Shown here: one piece after another, positions 7,264-13,242 of the stretch
Position numbering within the stretch: the first letter of the stretch is position 1
How the letters are laid out: each line of letters begins with the position of its first letter
Origin: Clostridia bacterium
Lineage (GTDB): Bacteria; Bacillota; Clostridia; Christensenellales; Borkfalkiaceae
Assembly (NCBI GenBank): GCA_017415505.1
Contig: JAFQGG010000015.1
Location: 1-64,000, forward strand
Direction: 5' to 3'
DNA length: 64,000 bases
The notes under the pieces: model-generated
Databases searched by the model: none
What the model saw: only the letters and a program-made list of their open reading frames with translations
Told to the model about the DNA's origin: nothing
Made by a program: the position numbers and the translations under genes

Positions 7264-7273
7264 ACTCTTTTCG

Positions 7274-7305
7274 GGGGCGGGCTTTTGTCCGCCCCTTATT
7301 TCTTT
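7274..7305 (+). terminator. Terminator or attenuator before the Zot-like gene
   Basis: GGGGCGG (7274-7280) pairs with CCGCCCC (7289-7295), followed by TTATTTCTTTT. It is placed between the small basic protein gene and the ATPase gene, so it probably lowers expression of the ATPase and Rep relative to upstream genes. Confidence 0.6.
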
Positions 7306-7319
7306 TGTTTGGGGGTATT

Positions 7320-8186
7320 ATGGAAAAAACCTATTATTTGACTTACGTTGTCGGGGAGCGCGGTGTTGGGAAAACAACCTTACTTGCACACTTTGCAACC
7401 GAGTATATGATACCGCCACGCGCTATACAAGATTTGTCTATTTGTAGAAAGGAAATCGAACGTTTACGGCTTGGCGGTTGGGATAATTTGAGCCTTGCTC
7501 CGCACGTTCAACACTTGGTTTACGTTGTGGACGATACCTTTATCGCGCAAGGGCTTGGCTATAAACCGCGCGTTTCTATGGAATTACAGTTTGAAAAAAT
7601 AGGTCTATACGACGGAACGCACGAAGTTAGTTATTTGCTCCCGTATGCAAAAATCTTTTTGCCTGAAATACAAAGCAAGTTAGACAGTAGAAAGTCAATG
7701 ACTGCGGAACGGGTTGCCGATTATTTTTTGCGGTATATCGAACGTCAAAGAAAAGTCGGCGTTCAAATGTGGGCTGACACGCAAATAGACGACAGCGCAG
7801 ACAAACGCTTTCGTTCGCTCTCGGATAAACTCATAGAAGTACAAGGCAAAAAAGACTATTACGACGGCTATGGACGATTGACAAAAACGGTTTGGACTTG
7901 TTATGAGTTTTCGGGCGTTCGGCAATACGCAAGGTATAAAGATACGGGAAACGTGCGCGAAGCGACTAAAACCAAATACACGCATTACGGAAATATTTAC
8001 AACTGCGTTGACAGTTATTCGGGCAAAGAATACTTTTATTACGGTATGACGGGTAACTATCATACAACGCTTGCCACAATCACGGGCAACGACAAAAAGG
8101 CTATGTTGGCGCGGTGCGAACGTTATCCGCTTTTCAAACAAGACGAAAACAAAAATAACGGGGTTGTGGACTTATGGAAAAATTAG
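7320..8186 (+). CDS. Zot/pI-like P-loop ATPase
   Basis: A 288-residue ATPase. The Walker A motif is GERGVGKTT at residues 12-20, a Walker-B-like strand is HLVYVVDD, and a later WADTQ segment has the Gln typical of the FtsK-HerA/Zot class. The pattern QRKVGVQMWADTQ, then a KRFRSLSDKLIEV segment, resembles the Zot domain of filamentous-phage morphogenesis proteins (pI), which extrude or package ssDNA. Unlike classical pI it shows no C-terminal membrane segment. ATG 7320 follows GGGGG at 7311-7315. Next to a CRESS Rep this makes an inovirus-like assembly plus CRESS replication module. Another packaging ATPase of the HerA class is the alternative. Confidence 0.65.
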   Translation: MEKTYYLTYVVGERGVGKTTLLAHFATEYMIPPRAIQDLSICRKEIERLRLGGWDNLSLAPHVQHLVYVVDDTFIAQGLGYKPRVSMELQFEKIGLYDGTHEVSYLLPYAKIFLPEIQSKLDSRKSMTAERVADYFLRYIERQRKVGVQMWADTQIDDSADKRFRSLSDKLIEVQGKKDYYDGYGRLTKTVWTCYEFSGVRQYARYKDTGNVREATKTKYTHYGNIYNCVDSYSGKEYFYYGMTGNYHTTLATITGNDKKAMLARCERYPLFKQDENKNNGVVDLWKN

Positions 8187-8494
8187 ACTTTATCGAATTA
8201 CACAAGGAAAAATTAGCGGTTATTTTTGAGAATATCGACATACTTTCGACTATGAAAGAAAGCGACACGCAACTACCACCGCGATTTTTTAAGGAAATAA
8301 CAAACGACGTGATTTTGGACTATACCGCAAAAATCCGCATCTTGAACAAGAACACGAAATTTGTTACAAAGGAACTTATGAAAGATTTTAGACTATTACG
8401 GCGCGAACAAAAGCAACGTCAAGCGGAAATACGAAGAAAACGCAAACGCGAAACGCTTATTTACGTTTTACCCGTTGCGCTCATCAACCCGTAA
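8174..8494 (+). CDS. Unknown 106-residue basic helical protein
   Basis: Starts MEKLDFIELHKEKLAVIF and overlaps the end of the ATPase gene by 13 bp. It is mostly helical and charged, with a strongly basic stretch (RREQKQRQAEIRRKRKR) before a short hydrophobic tail (LIYVLPVALINP). No family is recognised. The overlap suggests it works with the ATPase. Its stop immediately precedes the replication origin. Confidence 0.5.
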   Translation: MEKLDFIELHKEKLAVIFENIDILSTMKESDTQLPPRFFKEITNDVILDYTAKIRILNKNTKFVTKELMKDFRLLRREQKQRQAEIRRKRKRETLIYVLPVALINP

Positions 8495-8507
8495 CCACTA
8501 CGGCAAA

Positions 8508-8535
8508 CACACGGACGGCGACAGCCGTCCGTGTG
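8508..8535. repeat. Perfect 12-bp hairpin beside the origin
   Basis: CACACGGACGGC (8508-8519) pairs with GCCGTCCGTGTG (8524-8535) around the loop GACA. It can be prolonged by CGG/CCG (8501-8503, 8536-8538) past a 4-nt bulge. It ends 2 bp before the origin stem-loop, so it probably serves Rep recognition. Confidence 0.7.
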
Positions 8536-8537
8536 CC

Positions 8538-8563
8538 GGTGGCGTTAGTATTACCACGCCACC
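8538..8563 (+). other. Rolling-circle origin stem-loop with TAGTATTAC nonanucleotide
   Basis: GGTGGCGT (8538-8545) pairs with ACGCCACC (8556-8563), and the loop is TAGTATTACC. The first nine loop bases (8546-8554) are exactly TAGTATTAC, a canonical CRESS-DNA virus nonanucleotide fitting NANTATTAC. In those viruses Rep nicks after TAGTATT on this strand. The stem-loop lies 39 bp before the rep start and on the rep sense strand. The combination of an intact Rep with a matching origin strongly supports function, or very recent function. Confidence 0.9.
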
Positions 8564-8602
8564 CCGTAACAATGTAACACTTTTATACTTTTCGGGGGCT
8601 TT

Positions 8603-9631
8603 ATGGACGATAAAATTAAAATTGATTTGTCCGTTACGGACGATACGAACGAAAACAAAAAGAATAGTCAAGCCCGTGATTGGTGTTTTACTATAAATAA
8701 CCCCGTACAAAGCGAACAAGAATTTTTGGAATACCTTAACACCGTTACGGACTTGCGGTATGCGGTATTTCAACGCGAACGCGCTCCCGAAACGGGGACG
8801 GAACATTATCAAGGCTATTTTGAATTTACTCAACCTAAATGGTTTACTACAATTAAAAAGTGTTTATCAAAAGAAAATATCGGTGTGGACGCGCATATTG
8901 AACAGCGCAAGGGAAAACGCTCCCAAGCCCGTGAATACTGTATGGACGAAGAAACAAGAATAAGTCCGCAATACTACGAGTGGGGCGAATTTATACAAGA
9001 CGGCGAACGCTCCGATTTAACCGATATTATGCACGATATTGAAAACGGTATGACTTTATACGACCTATCCAAAAAACACGGAAACCGTTTTATTAGGGTT
9101 ATGAAATGGGCGAAAGAATATAGACAATCGCATTTGGAAAACAAGTTTAAGCGTGTATTTCGTAATATGAAAGTTTACTATATTTACGGCTCGGCTGGGT
9201 GCGGAAAGACAAGTTACGTTTTTAAGAAACACGGCTACGACGACGTATATAGAACGACTAACTATGAATTTGGTTGGATAGACGATTATAACGGCGAAAA
9301 AGTATTGTTTCTTGACGAGTTCCGCAGTTCGTTCAAAATATCCGAAGTCTTGGACTATTTGGACGGGCAACCTATACGAATACGGGGCAGACATTACAAC
9401 CGCGTAGCGTGTTACGATACGGTTTATATCGTGTCAAATCTATCTTTACAAGAACAATATACAAACATACAGCAAAACGAGCCTAAAACTTGGGGCGCAT
9501 TTTGCCGACGTATAACGGCGGTATATAACTTTGATGAAAGCAAAGAAATCCCCGTAAACAAAGTTACGGGGAAATTACAAACAAAACCTACGCTTATACC
9601 GATTGACGACGACAGCGAACTGCCGTTTTAA
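8603..9631 (+). CDS. rep: CRESS-DNA-type Rep (HUH endonuclease with SF3 helicase)
   Basis: A 342-residue replication initiator. The HUH domain has motif I CFTINNP (28-34), motif II HYQ (68-70) and motif III with the nicking Tyr at 112 (YCMD). The SF3 helicase has Walker A GSAGCGKT (196-203), Walker B VLFLDEF (234-240) and motif C IVSN (276-279). The order and length match Reps of circovirus-like viruses and their bacterial plasmid relatives, not the RepL, Rep_1 or phage pII types. One oddity: the Lys usually three residues after the nicking Tyr is Asp115. ATG 8603 follows GGGGG (8594-8598), and the origin lies directly upstream. Confidence 0.93.
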   Translation: MDDKIKIDLSVTDDTNENKKNSQARDWCFTINNPVQSEQEFLEYLNTVTDLRYAVFQRERAPETGTEHYQGYFEFTQPKWFTTIKKCLSKENIGVDAHIEQRKGKRSQAREYCMDEETRISPQYYEWGEFIQDGERSDLTDIMHDIENGMTLYDLSKKHGNRFIRVMKWAKEYRQSHLENKFKRVFRNMKVYYIYGSAGCGKTSYVFKKHGYDDVYRTTNYEFGWIDDYNGEKVLFLDEFRSSFKISEVLDYLDGQPIRIRGRHYNRVACYDTVYIVSNLSLQEQYTNIQQNEPKTWGAFCRRITAVYNFDESKEIPVNKVTGKLQTKPTLIPIDDDSELPF

Positions 9632-9665
9632 TCTTCGGGTGGGTGCTTGGGTTGGGGAATAAAAA

Positions 9666-9702
9666 AAGACAATGCTTTACGCATTGTCTTGTTCTCTTTT
9701 TT
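9666..9702. terminator. Bidirectional terminator after rep
   Basis: AAGACAATGC (9666-9675) pairs with GCATTGTCTT (9681-9690) around a 5-nt loop. T-rich sequence follows on the plus strand and an A-run precedes it, so it can end both the rep transcript and the leftward tRNA transcript. Confidence 0.8.
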
Positions 9703-9761
9703 GGGCAAAGCCTGCAACGCCGTTTATAAATATATAGCGTGTGTTCAAACTTTGCCGATTG

Positions 9762-9846
9762 TGGTGGGCAGAGGTGGATTCGAACCACCGAAGTCGAAGA
9801 CGTCAGATTTACAGTCTGATCCATTTGGCCGCTCTGGAATCTGCCC
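9762..9846 (-). tRNA. tRNA-Tyr (GTA)
   Basis: An 85-nt class II tRNA with GGGCAGA/TCTGCCC acceptor, anticodon GTA, a long variable arm, a TTCGAATCC T-arm and encoded CCA. It is the last of a four-tRNA cluster and lies about 110 bp from the end of the ssDNA element. Confidence 0.96.
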
Positions 9847-9865
9847 ATGTATTCAGTTTTTGTTG

Positions 9866-9941
9866 TGGAGCCGGTGATTGGACTCGAACCCACAACCTGC
9901 TGATTACAAATCAGCTGCTCTGCCAATTGAGCTACACCGGC
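9866..9941 (-). tRNA. tRNA-Thr (TGT)
   Basis: A 76-nt tRNA with acceptor GCCGGTG, anticodon TGT in GATTTGTAATC, T-arm GGTTCGAGTCC and encoded CCA. Confidence 0.96.
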
Positions 9942-9973
9942 AATTGCTTGCCTCTCGTACGAACCACGATGGG

Positions 9974-10049
9974 TGGTGCCTTGGGGCGGAATCGAACCAC
10001 CGACAGGCAGATTTTCAGTCTGCTGCTCTACCGACTGAGCTACCAAGGC
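9974..10049 (-). tRNA. tRNA-Phe (GAA)
   Basis: A 76-nt tRNA with acceptor GCCTTGG, anticodon GAA in GACTGAAAATC, T-arm GGTTCGATTCC and encoded CCA. Confidence 0.96.
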
Positions 10050-10054
10050 ATTTG

Positions 10055-10131
10055 TGGCGACCCAAAACGGGCTCGAACCGTCGACCTCCAGCGTGACAGG
10101 CTGGCGCTCTAACCAACTGAGCTATTGGGCC
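10055..10131 (-). tRNA. tRNA-Asp (GTC)
   Basis: A 77-nt tRNA with acceptor GGCCCAA, anticodon GTC in CCTGTCACG, T-arm GGTTCGAGCCC and encoded CCA. First gene of the cluster; its promoter is just upstream. Confidence 0.96.
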
Positions 10132-10162
10132 ACAACGCATCCGCACTAACAAGTGCCTGTAT

Positions 10163-10191
10163 ATAATACCTTATTTCAAGATATTTGTCAA
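10163..10191 (-). promoter_or_regulatory. Promoter of the tRNA cluster
   Basis: On the minus strand TTGACA (10186-10191) is followed by a 17-bp spacer and TATTAT (10163-10168), about 30 bp before tRNA-Asp. A near-consensus vegetative promoter. Confidence 0.85.
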
Positions 10192-10311
10192 GCGTTTTTT
10201 TCAACTTTTTACGGAATTTTTTTATTTTTTTTAACTTTTTTTTCAAACGCTGTTTTTTGGGGGCTATCGAGCACAAAAATCCCCTTTCAACTCGACCATG
10301 CCCCCTATCTT

Positions 10312-11502
10312 TTACTTTTTATACAGTTTTGCGAGTCCGCCTTCCGCCGTTTCTCGATACGAACGGTTAAGGTCTTTTCCCGTTTCGTACATCGTTTTCA
10401 CAACGAGGTCGAAGGATATTTTTCTACTGTCCGACAAAAAATACGCAAGCGTAGAGGCGTTGATCGCCCGCATTGCCGCCACCGCGTTTCTTTCTATACA
10501 GGGAATTTGCACCAAACCGCAAATAGGATCGCAGGTCAAGCCCAAATGATGTTCCATCGCCACCTCGGCGGCGTACTCGATTTGCCCCAAGGAAAGCCCG
10601 CGAAGTTCGCTAAGCGCCGCCGCAGCCATACAGCAAGCGCTCCCTATCTCCGCCTGACAACCGCACTCCGCGCCCGAAATGGACGCGTTGGTCTTTATCA
10701 AATTCCCTATTACGCCCGCGGTGGCGAGGGCGTCAACGATTTGTCCGTCCGAATACCCCCAACGCTCCTGCGCGTATTTAAGCACGGCAGGCAACACGCC
10801 GCACGCACCGCAGGTGGGTGCGGTGACGATCGTTCCGCCCGAGGCGTTTTCCTCGCTCACGGCAAACGCGTACGAGCACACGATTCTATCCTCCCGCGTT
10901 TCCTCCGCCTCGTCGGGCGCGAGTCCGTCGTAGAGTATTTTCGCGCGCCGTTCCACCTCCAAACCGCCCGGGAGCACGCCCGTTTGTTTTACACCGCGTT
11001 CGACTGCCTCTTTCATCGTCGTCCAAACTTCCGACAAATACGCGCGCAGTTCTTCGCCCTCGCAAGAAAATGCGTAATCGTAAATCCGAGAATCGGTCTT
11101 TTCACAATGCGCGCGAATATCGGCAAGCGTTTCCAGTGCGTATTTTTCCGCGCCCTCCGTTTCCGCTTCGCCCTCCGTGCGAATCGCGCCGCCACCCACG
11201 CTATACACGCGCTCGACGGAAATCTCCCTACCGTTTTTTAACGCAATTAAGTCCATCGTATTGGGGTGGGGCGTATGCGTGTGCATATCGCAAACCACCT
11301 CTACGGGCGAAAGCACGCTCTCTATCACGCGCCCCGTGCCGTGCCCCTCGCCCGTCTTTGCAAGCGAGCCGTATAACACGACCTTGAACGCGTCCGCGTT
11401 CCCGTTTTTTGCCAAAAACGCCTTACACGCCCGTTCCGGTCCGATCGTATGCGACGAGGACGGCCCTTTTCCGATTCTGTACAATTCTTTTAACGATTTC
11501 AT
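10312..11502 (-). CDS. sdaA: L-serine dehydratase (iron-sulfur, single chain)
   Basis: 396 residues. Deaminates L-serine to pyruvate and ammonia with an oxygen-labile [4Fe-4S] cluster. The beta (ACT-like) part includes IGKGPSSSHTIGPERA near the N-terminus. The alpha part has the Cys-rich motifs APTCGACG, AECGCQAEIGSACC and LTCDPICGLVQIPC, which hold the cluster ligands. Alpha and beta domains are fused as in enteric SdaA, although many Clostridia split them. Its start is preceded by AAAAGGAAA. A strong hairpin (11526-11549) separates it from the upstream SPFH gene. Confidence 0.93.
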   Translation of the reverse strand: MKSLKELYRIGKGPSSSHTIGPERACKAFLAKNGNADAFKVVLYGSLAKTGEGHGTGRVIESVLSPVEVVCDMHTHTPHPNTMDLIALKNGREISVERVYSVGGGAIRTEGEAETEGAEKYALETLADIRAHCEKTDSRIYDYAFSCEGEELRAYLSEVWTTMKEAVERGVKQTGVLPGGLEVERRAKILYDGLAPDEAEETREDRIVCSYAFAVSEENASGGTIVTAPTCGACGVLPAVLKYAQERWGYSDGQIVDALATAGVIGNLIKTNASISGAECGCQAEIGSACCMAAAALSELRGLSLGQIEYAAEVAMEHHLGLTCDPICGLVQIPCIERNAVAAMRAINASTLAYFLSDSRKISFDLVVKTMYETGKDLNRSYRETAEGGLAKLYKK

Positions 11503-11525
11503 TGGTTTTTCCTTTTAGCGTGGAA

Positions 11526-11549
11526 CGCCTGCGGAAAATTCCGCAGGCG
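11526..11549. terminator. Palindromic hairpin between SPFH gene and sdaA
   Basis: CGCCTGCGGAA (11526-11536) and TTCCGCAGGCG (11539-11549) form an 11-bp near-perfect palindrome just after the SPFH stop. No long T-run follows, so it is either a weak terminator or an mRNA-stabilising end. Confidence 0.5.
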
Positions 11550-11554
11550 CAATC

Positions 11555-12475
11555 TTATTTCGCTTCTTTTATCGTGTTTACAAGTCCTACGAGCCCCTGC
11601 AATTCGCTGGGAATAACAATCTTCGTCGCTTGCCCGTCCGCCATCTTTTCGAGTGCTTCCAGCTTCTTCAAAAGCAAATACGCTTCGTCGGGTTTCGCTT
11701 CATTGATAAGGCGAATAGACTCCGCTTGCGCTTCGTTGATACGCAAAATCGCTTCCTTTTCCGCCTCCGCTTTCAAAATCGCGGCTTGCTTCTCCGCTTC
11801 CGCCTTCAAAATCGCGGCTTCCTTTTCCGCCTCGGCTTCCAAAATTTGGCTCGCCTTTTTCCCTTCCGCAACGAGAATGTTGCTCGCCTTCTCGCCTTCG
11901 GCGCGAAGAATCGCCTCACGGCGTTGGCGTTCCGCTTTCATTTGCTTTTCCATGGCGTCTTGAATCTCCGCGGGCGGTTTAATATTCTTCAATTCCACGC
12001 GGTTGATCTTAATCCCCCAAGGGTCGGTCGCCTCGTCCAAAATCGAACGGATTTTCGCGTTGATCATATCGCGCGAAGTGAGCGTTTGATCGAGTTCGAG
12101 TTCGCCGATAATATTACGGAGCGTTGTCGCGGTGAGGTTCTCGATCGCCATGATCGGCGATTCCACCCCGTAGGCGTACAGCTTCGCGTCCGTGATTTGA
12201 TAGAACACGACGGTATCGATTTGCATGGTTACGTTATCCTTCGTGATTACGGGTTGGGGCGCAAAATCGACCACCTGCTCCTTTAAGGACACGATCTTGG
12301 CGATCCTGTCGATAATGGGCACGCGGAAATGCAAACCCGTTTGCCAAGTTTCGTGATACGCCCCAAGGCGTTCCACGACGTACGCTTTTGCTTGCGGTAC
12401 GACTTTGATTCCCGAAACGATGAGAATGAGCAAAATCACCGACACGATTACGATAGGAATAATAAGTTCCGGCAT
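11555..12475 (-). CDS. SPFH/Band 7 (stomatin-like) membrane protein
   Basis: 306 residues. One N-terminal membrane segment (about 3-22), then an SPFH domain (VPQAKAYVVERLGAYHETW through about residue 180), then a long Ala/Glu/Lys coiled coil (about 180-270) built partly from tandem 11-residue units (AEAEKEAAILK). Slipin/YbbK-type proteins form membrane microdomain scaffolds. The NfeD gene lies 20 bp upstream on the same strand, the standard partner arrangement for this family. The coding repeats at about 11750-11850 are visible as imperfect 33-bp DNA repeats. Confidence 0.92.
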   Translation of the reverse strand: MPELIIPIVIVSVILLILIVSGIKVVPQAKAYVVERLGAYHETWQTGLHFRVPIIDRIAKIVSLKEQVVDFAPQPVITKDNVTMQIDTVVFYQITDAKLYAYGVESPIMAIENLTATTLRNIIGELELDQTLTSRDMINAKIRSILDEATDPWGIKINRVELKNIKPPAEIQDAMEKQMKAERQRREAILRAEGEKASNILVAEGKKASQILEAEAEKEAAILKAEAEKQAAILKAEAEKEAILRINEAQAESIRLINEAKPDEAYLLLKKLEALEKMADGQATKIVIPSELQGLVGLVNTIKEAK

Positions 12476-12495
12476 AATGTTTTCTCCTTTTTTAT

Positions 12496-12927
12496 TTATT
12501 CTTTACTTACGAACGCTTTGTTTCCTTGAATTTGCTTCACGGTCACGAGCGTATCCTTTTCAATAATCTCCCCGTTTTCCGAACGCGCCGTCCAAACGAG
12601 TCCGTTAATCTTTACCGCGCCCTGCTCGAAATCGTTGTTGATCTCTTCCACGACGAGCGCCTTGTGCCCGATCACGAGCCCCAGATTCGTTTCCGTGTTT
12701 TTATTCTTTTTGAGTAGCCTTTTCACCAGCGGTCGCGTCGCCGCCACGAGCACCGCCGAAAGCGCCACGAAAATAACGATCTGCCAAACGATATGCAACT
12801 CGGTTGCAAGCCCCGCCACGACGCCAAGCACCAGCGCCGCCGCCGCAAACCATACCGCCACGAGATCGGTGGTAAACGCCTCTATCACGATAAATAATAC
12901 CGCTAAGGCAAACCATATCCACATCAT
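12496..12927 (-). CDS. NfeD-like membrane protein
   Basis: 143 residues: about three hydrophobic segments in the first 75 residues (MMWIWFALAVLFIVIEAF and following), a basic LVKRLLKKNK linker, and a C-terminal OB-fold (LVIGHKALVVEEI, VKINGLVWTARSE). This is the short NfeD1b form without the ClpP-like protease. It is cotranscribed with, and probably modulates, the SPFH protein. The start lies after GGAGGAACAACGCA, with a promoter about 45 bp upstream. Confidence 0.9.
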   Translation of the reverse strand: MMWIWFALAVLFIVIEAFTTDLVAVWFAAAALVLGVVAGLATELHIVWQIVIFVALSAVLVAATRPLVKRLLKKNKNTETNLGLVIGHKALVVEEINNDFEQGAVKINGLVWTARSENGEIIEKDTLVTVKQIQGNKAFVSKE

Positions 12928-12969
12928 TGCGTTGTTCCTCCGTTGTTTATTCTATTCCGCTTCTCTTTT

Positions 12970-12998
12970 ATTTTATCACAAATTCCTCCGTTTGTCAA
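12970..12998 (-). promoter_or_regulatory. Promoter of the nfeD-SPFH operon
   Basis: Minus-strand TTGACA (12993-12998), a 17-bp spacer, TAAAAT (12970-12975). Just upstream (13008-13042) are ATGCGC-rich palindromic repeats (GCGCATATGCGC). Confidence 0.8.
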
Positions 12999-13242
12999 GA
13001 GGATAGTTGCGCATATGCGCATTTGTCCGTATGCGCGTATTTACTTATATATAACCCGTTTTTTTGCTTTCTAATCACACGAAAGAATCGAAAGAAAGGT
13101 AAACGCAAAAAAACGCCCTTATGCCTGTTTCACAAAAATCGTTTACACGGCGCAAATTTCGCCCTTTTTAGACAACGGCGCGAGCCGACCTTCCCGTCGG
13201 CTCGCGCCTCTTTCCGCGTTCAACGCGTACCTGCCCTTTTCC
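12999..13242. other. Intergenic region between the LRR gene and nfeD
   Basis: No gene. It holds the palindrome GCGCATATGCGC (about 13009-13020), a related ATGCGCGTAT, a strong hairpin after the LRR gene (GGCGCGAGCCGAC, 13177-13189, with GTCGGCTCGCGCC, 13196-13208) and one copy of the motif AACGCGTACCTGCCC (13222-13236) shared with 39890 and 44642. Confidence 0.6.

Larger units (their letters stand above)
1448..9650 (+). mobile_element. Integrated CRESS-Rep/Zot ssDNA element (inovirus-like)
   Basis: About 8 kb of co-directional genes of lower apparent GC than the neighbouring chromosome: two HTH regulators, three envelope or surface proteins, small basic proteins, a Zot-like ATPase, a TAGTATTAC origin and Rep. 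The size fits filamentous phages (5-12 kb). No relaxase, type IV secretion, integrase, large terminase or lysis gene is present. Boundaries are inferred: an imperfect 14-bp direct repeat AAAGCCTGCnACGC occurs at 1519-1532 and 9707-9720 and could mark the ends. tRNA genes start right after the right end. Confidence 0.7.

Noticed and set aside
1448..9650. Element as an integrative conjugative element
   Set aside because: No relaxase, coupling protein, type IV secretion or integrase gene is present.
9722..9744. Possible dif-like half site (TATATATTTATAAAC on the minus strand) at the right end of the element
   Set aside because: Needs gaps to match the dif right arm and has no recognisable left arm.
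9594..10112. Open frames on both strands across the tRNA cluster
   Set aside because: They are read through four tRNA genes and have no independent support.
11750..11860. 33-bp tandem DNA repeats
   Set aside because: They encode the heptad/11-residue coiled-coil units of the SPFH protein and need no other explanation.
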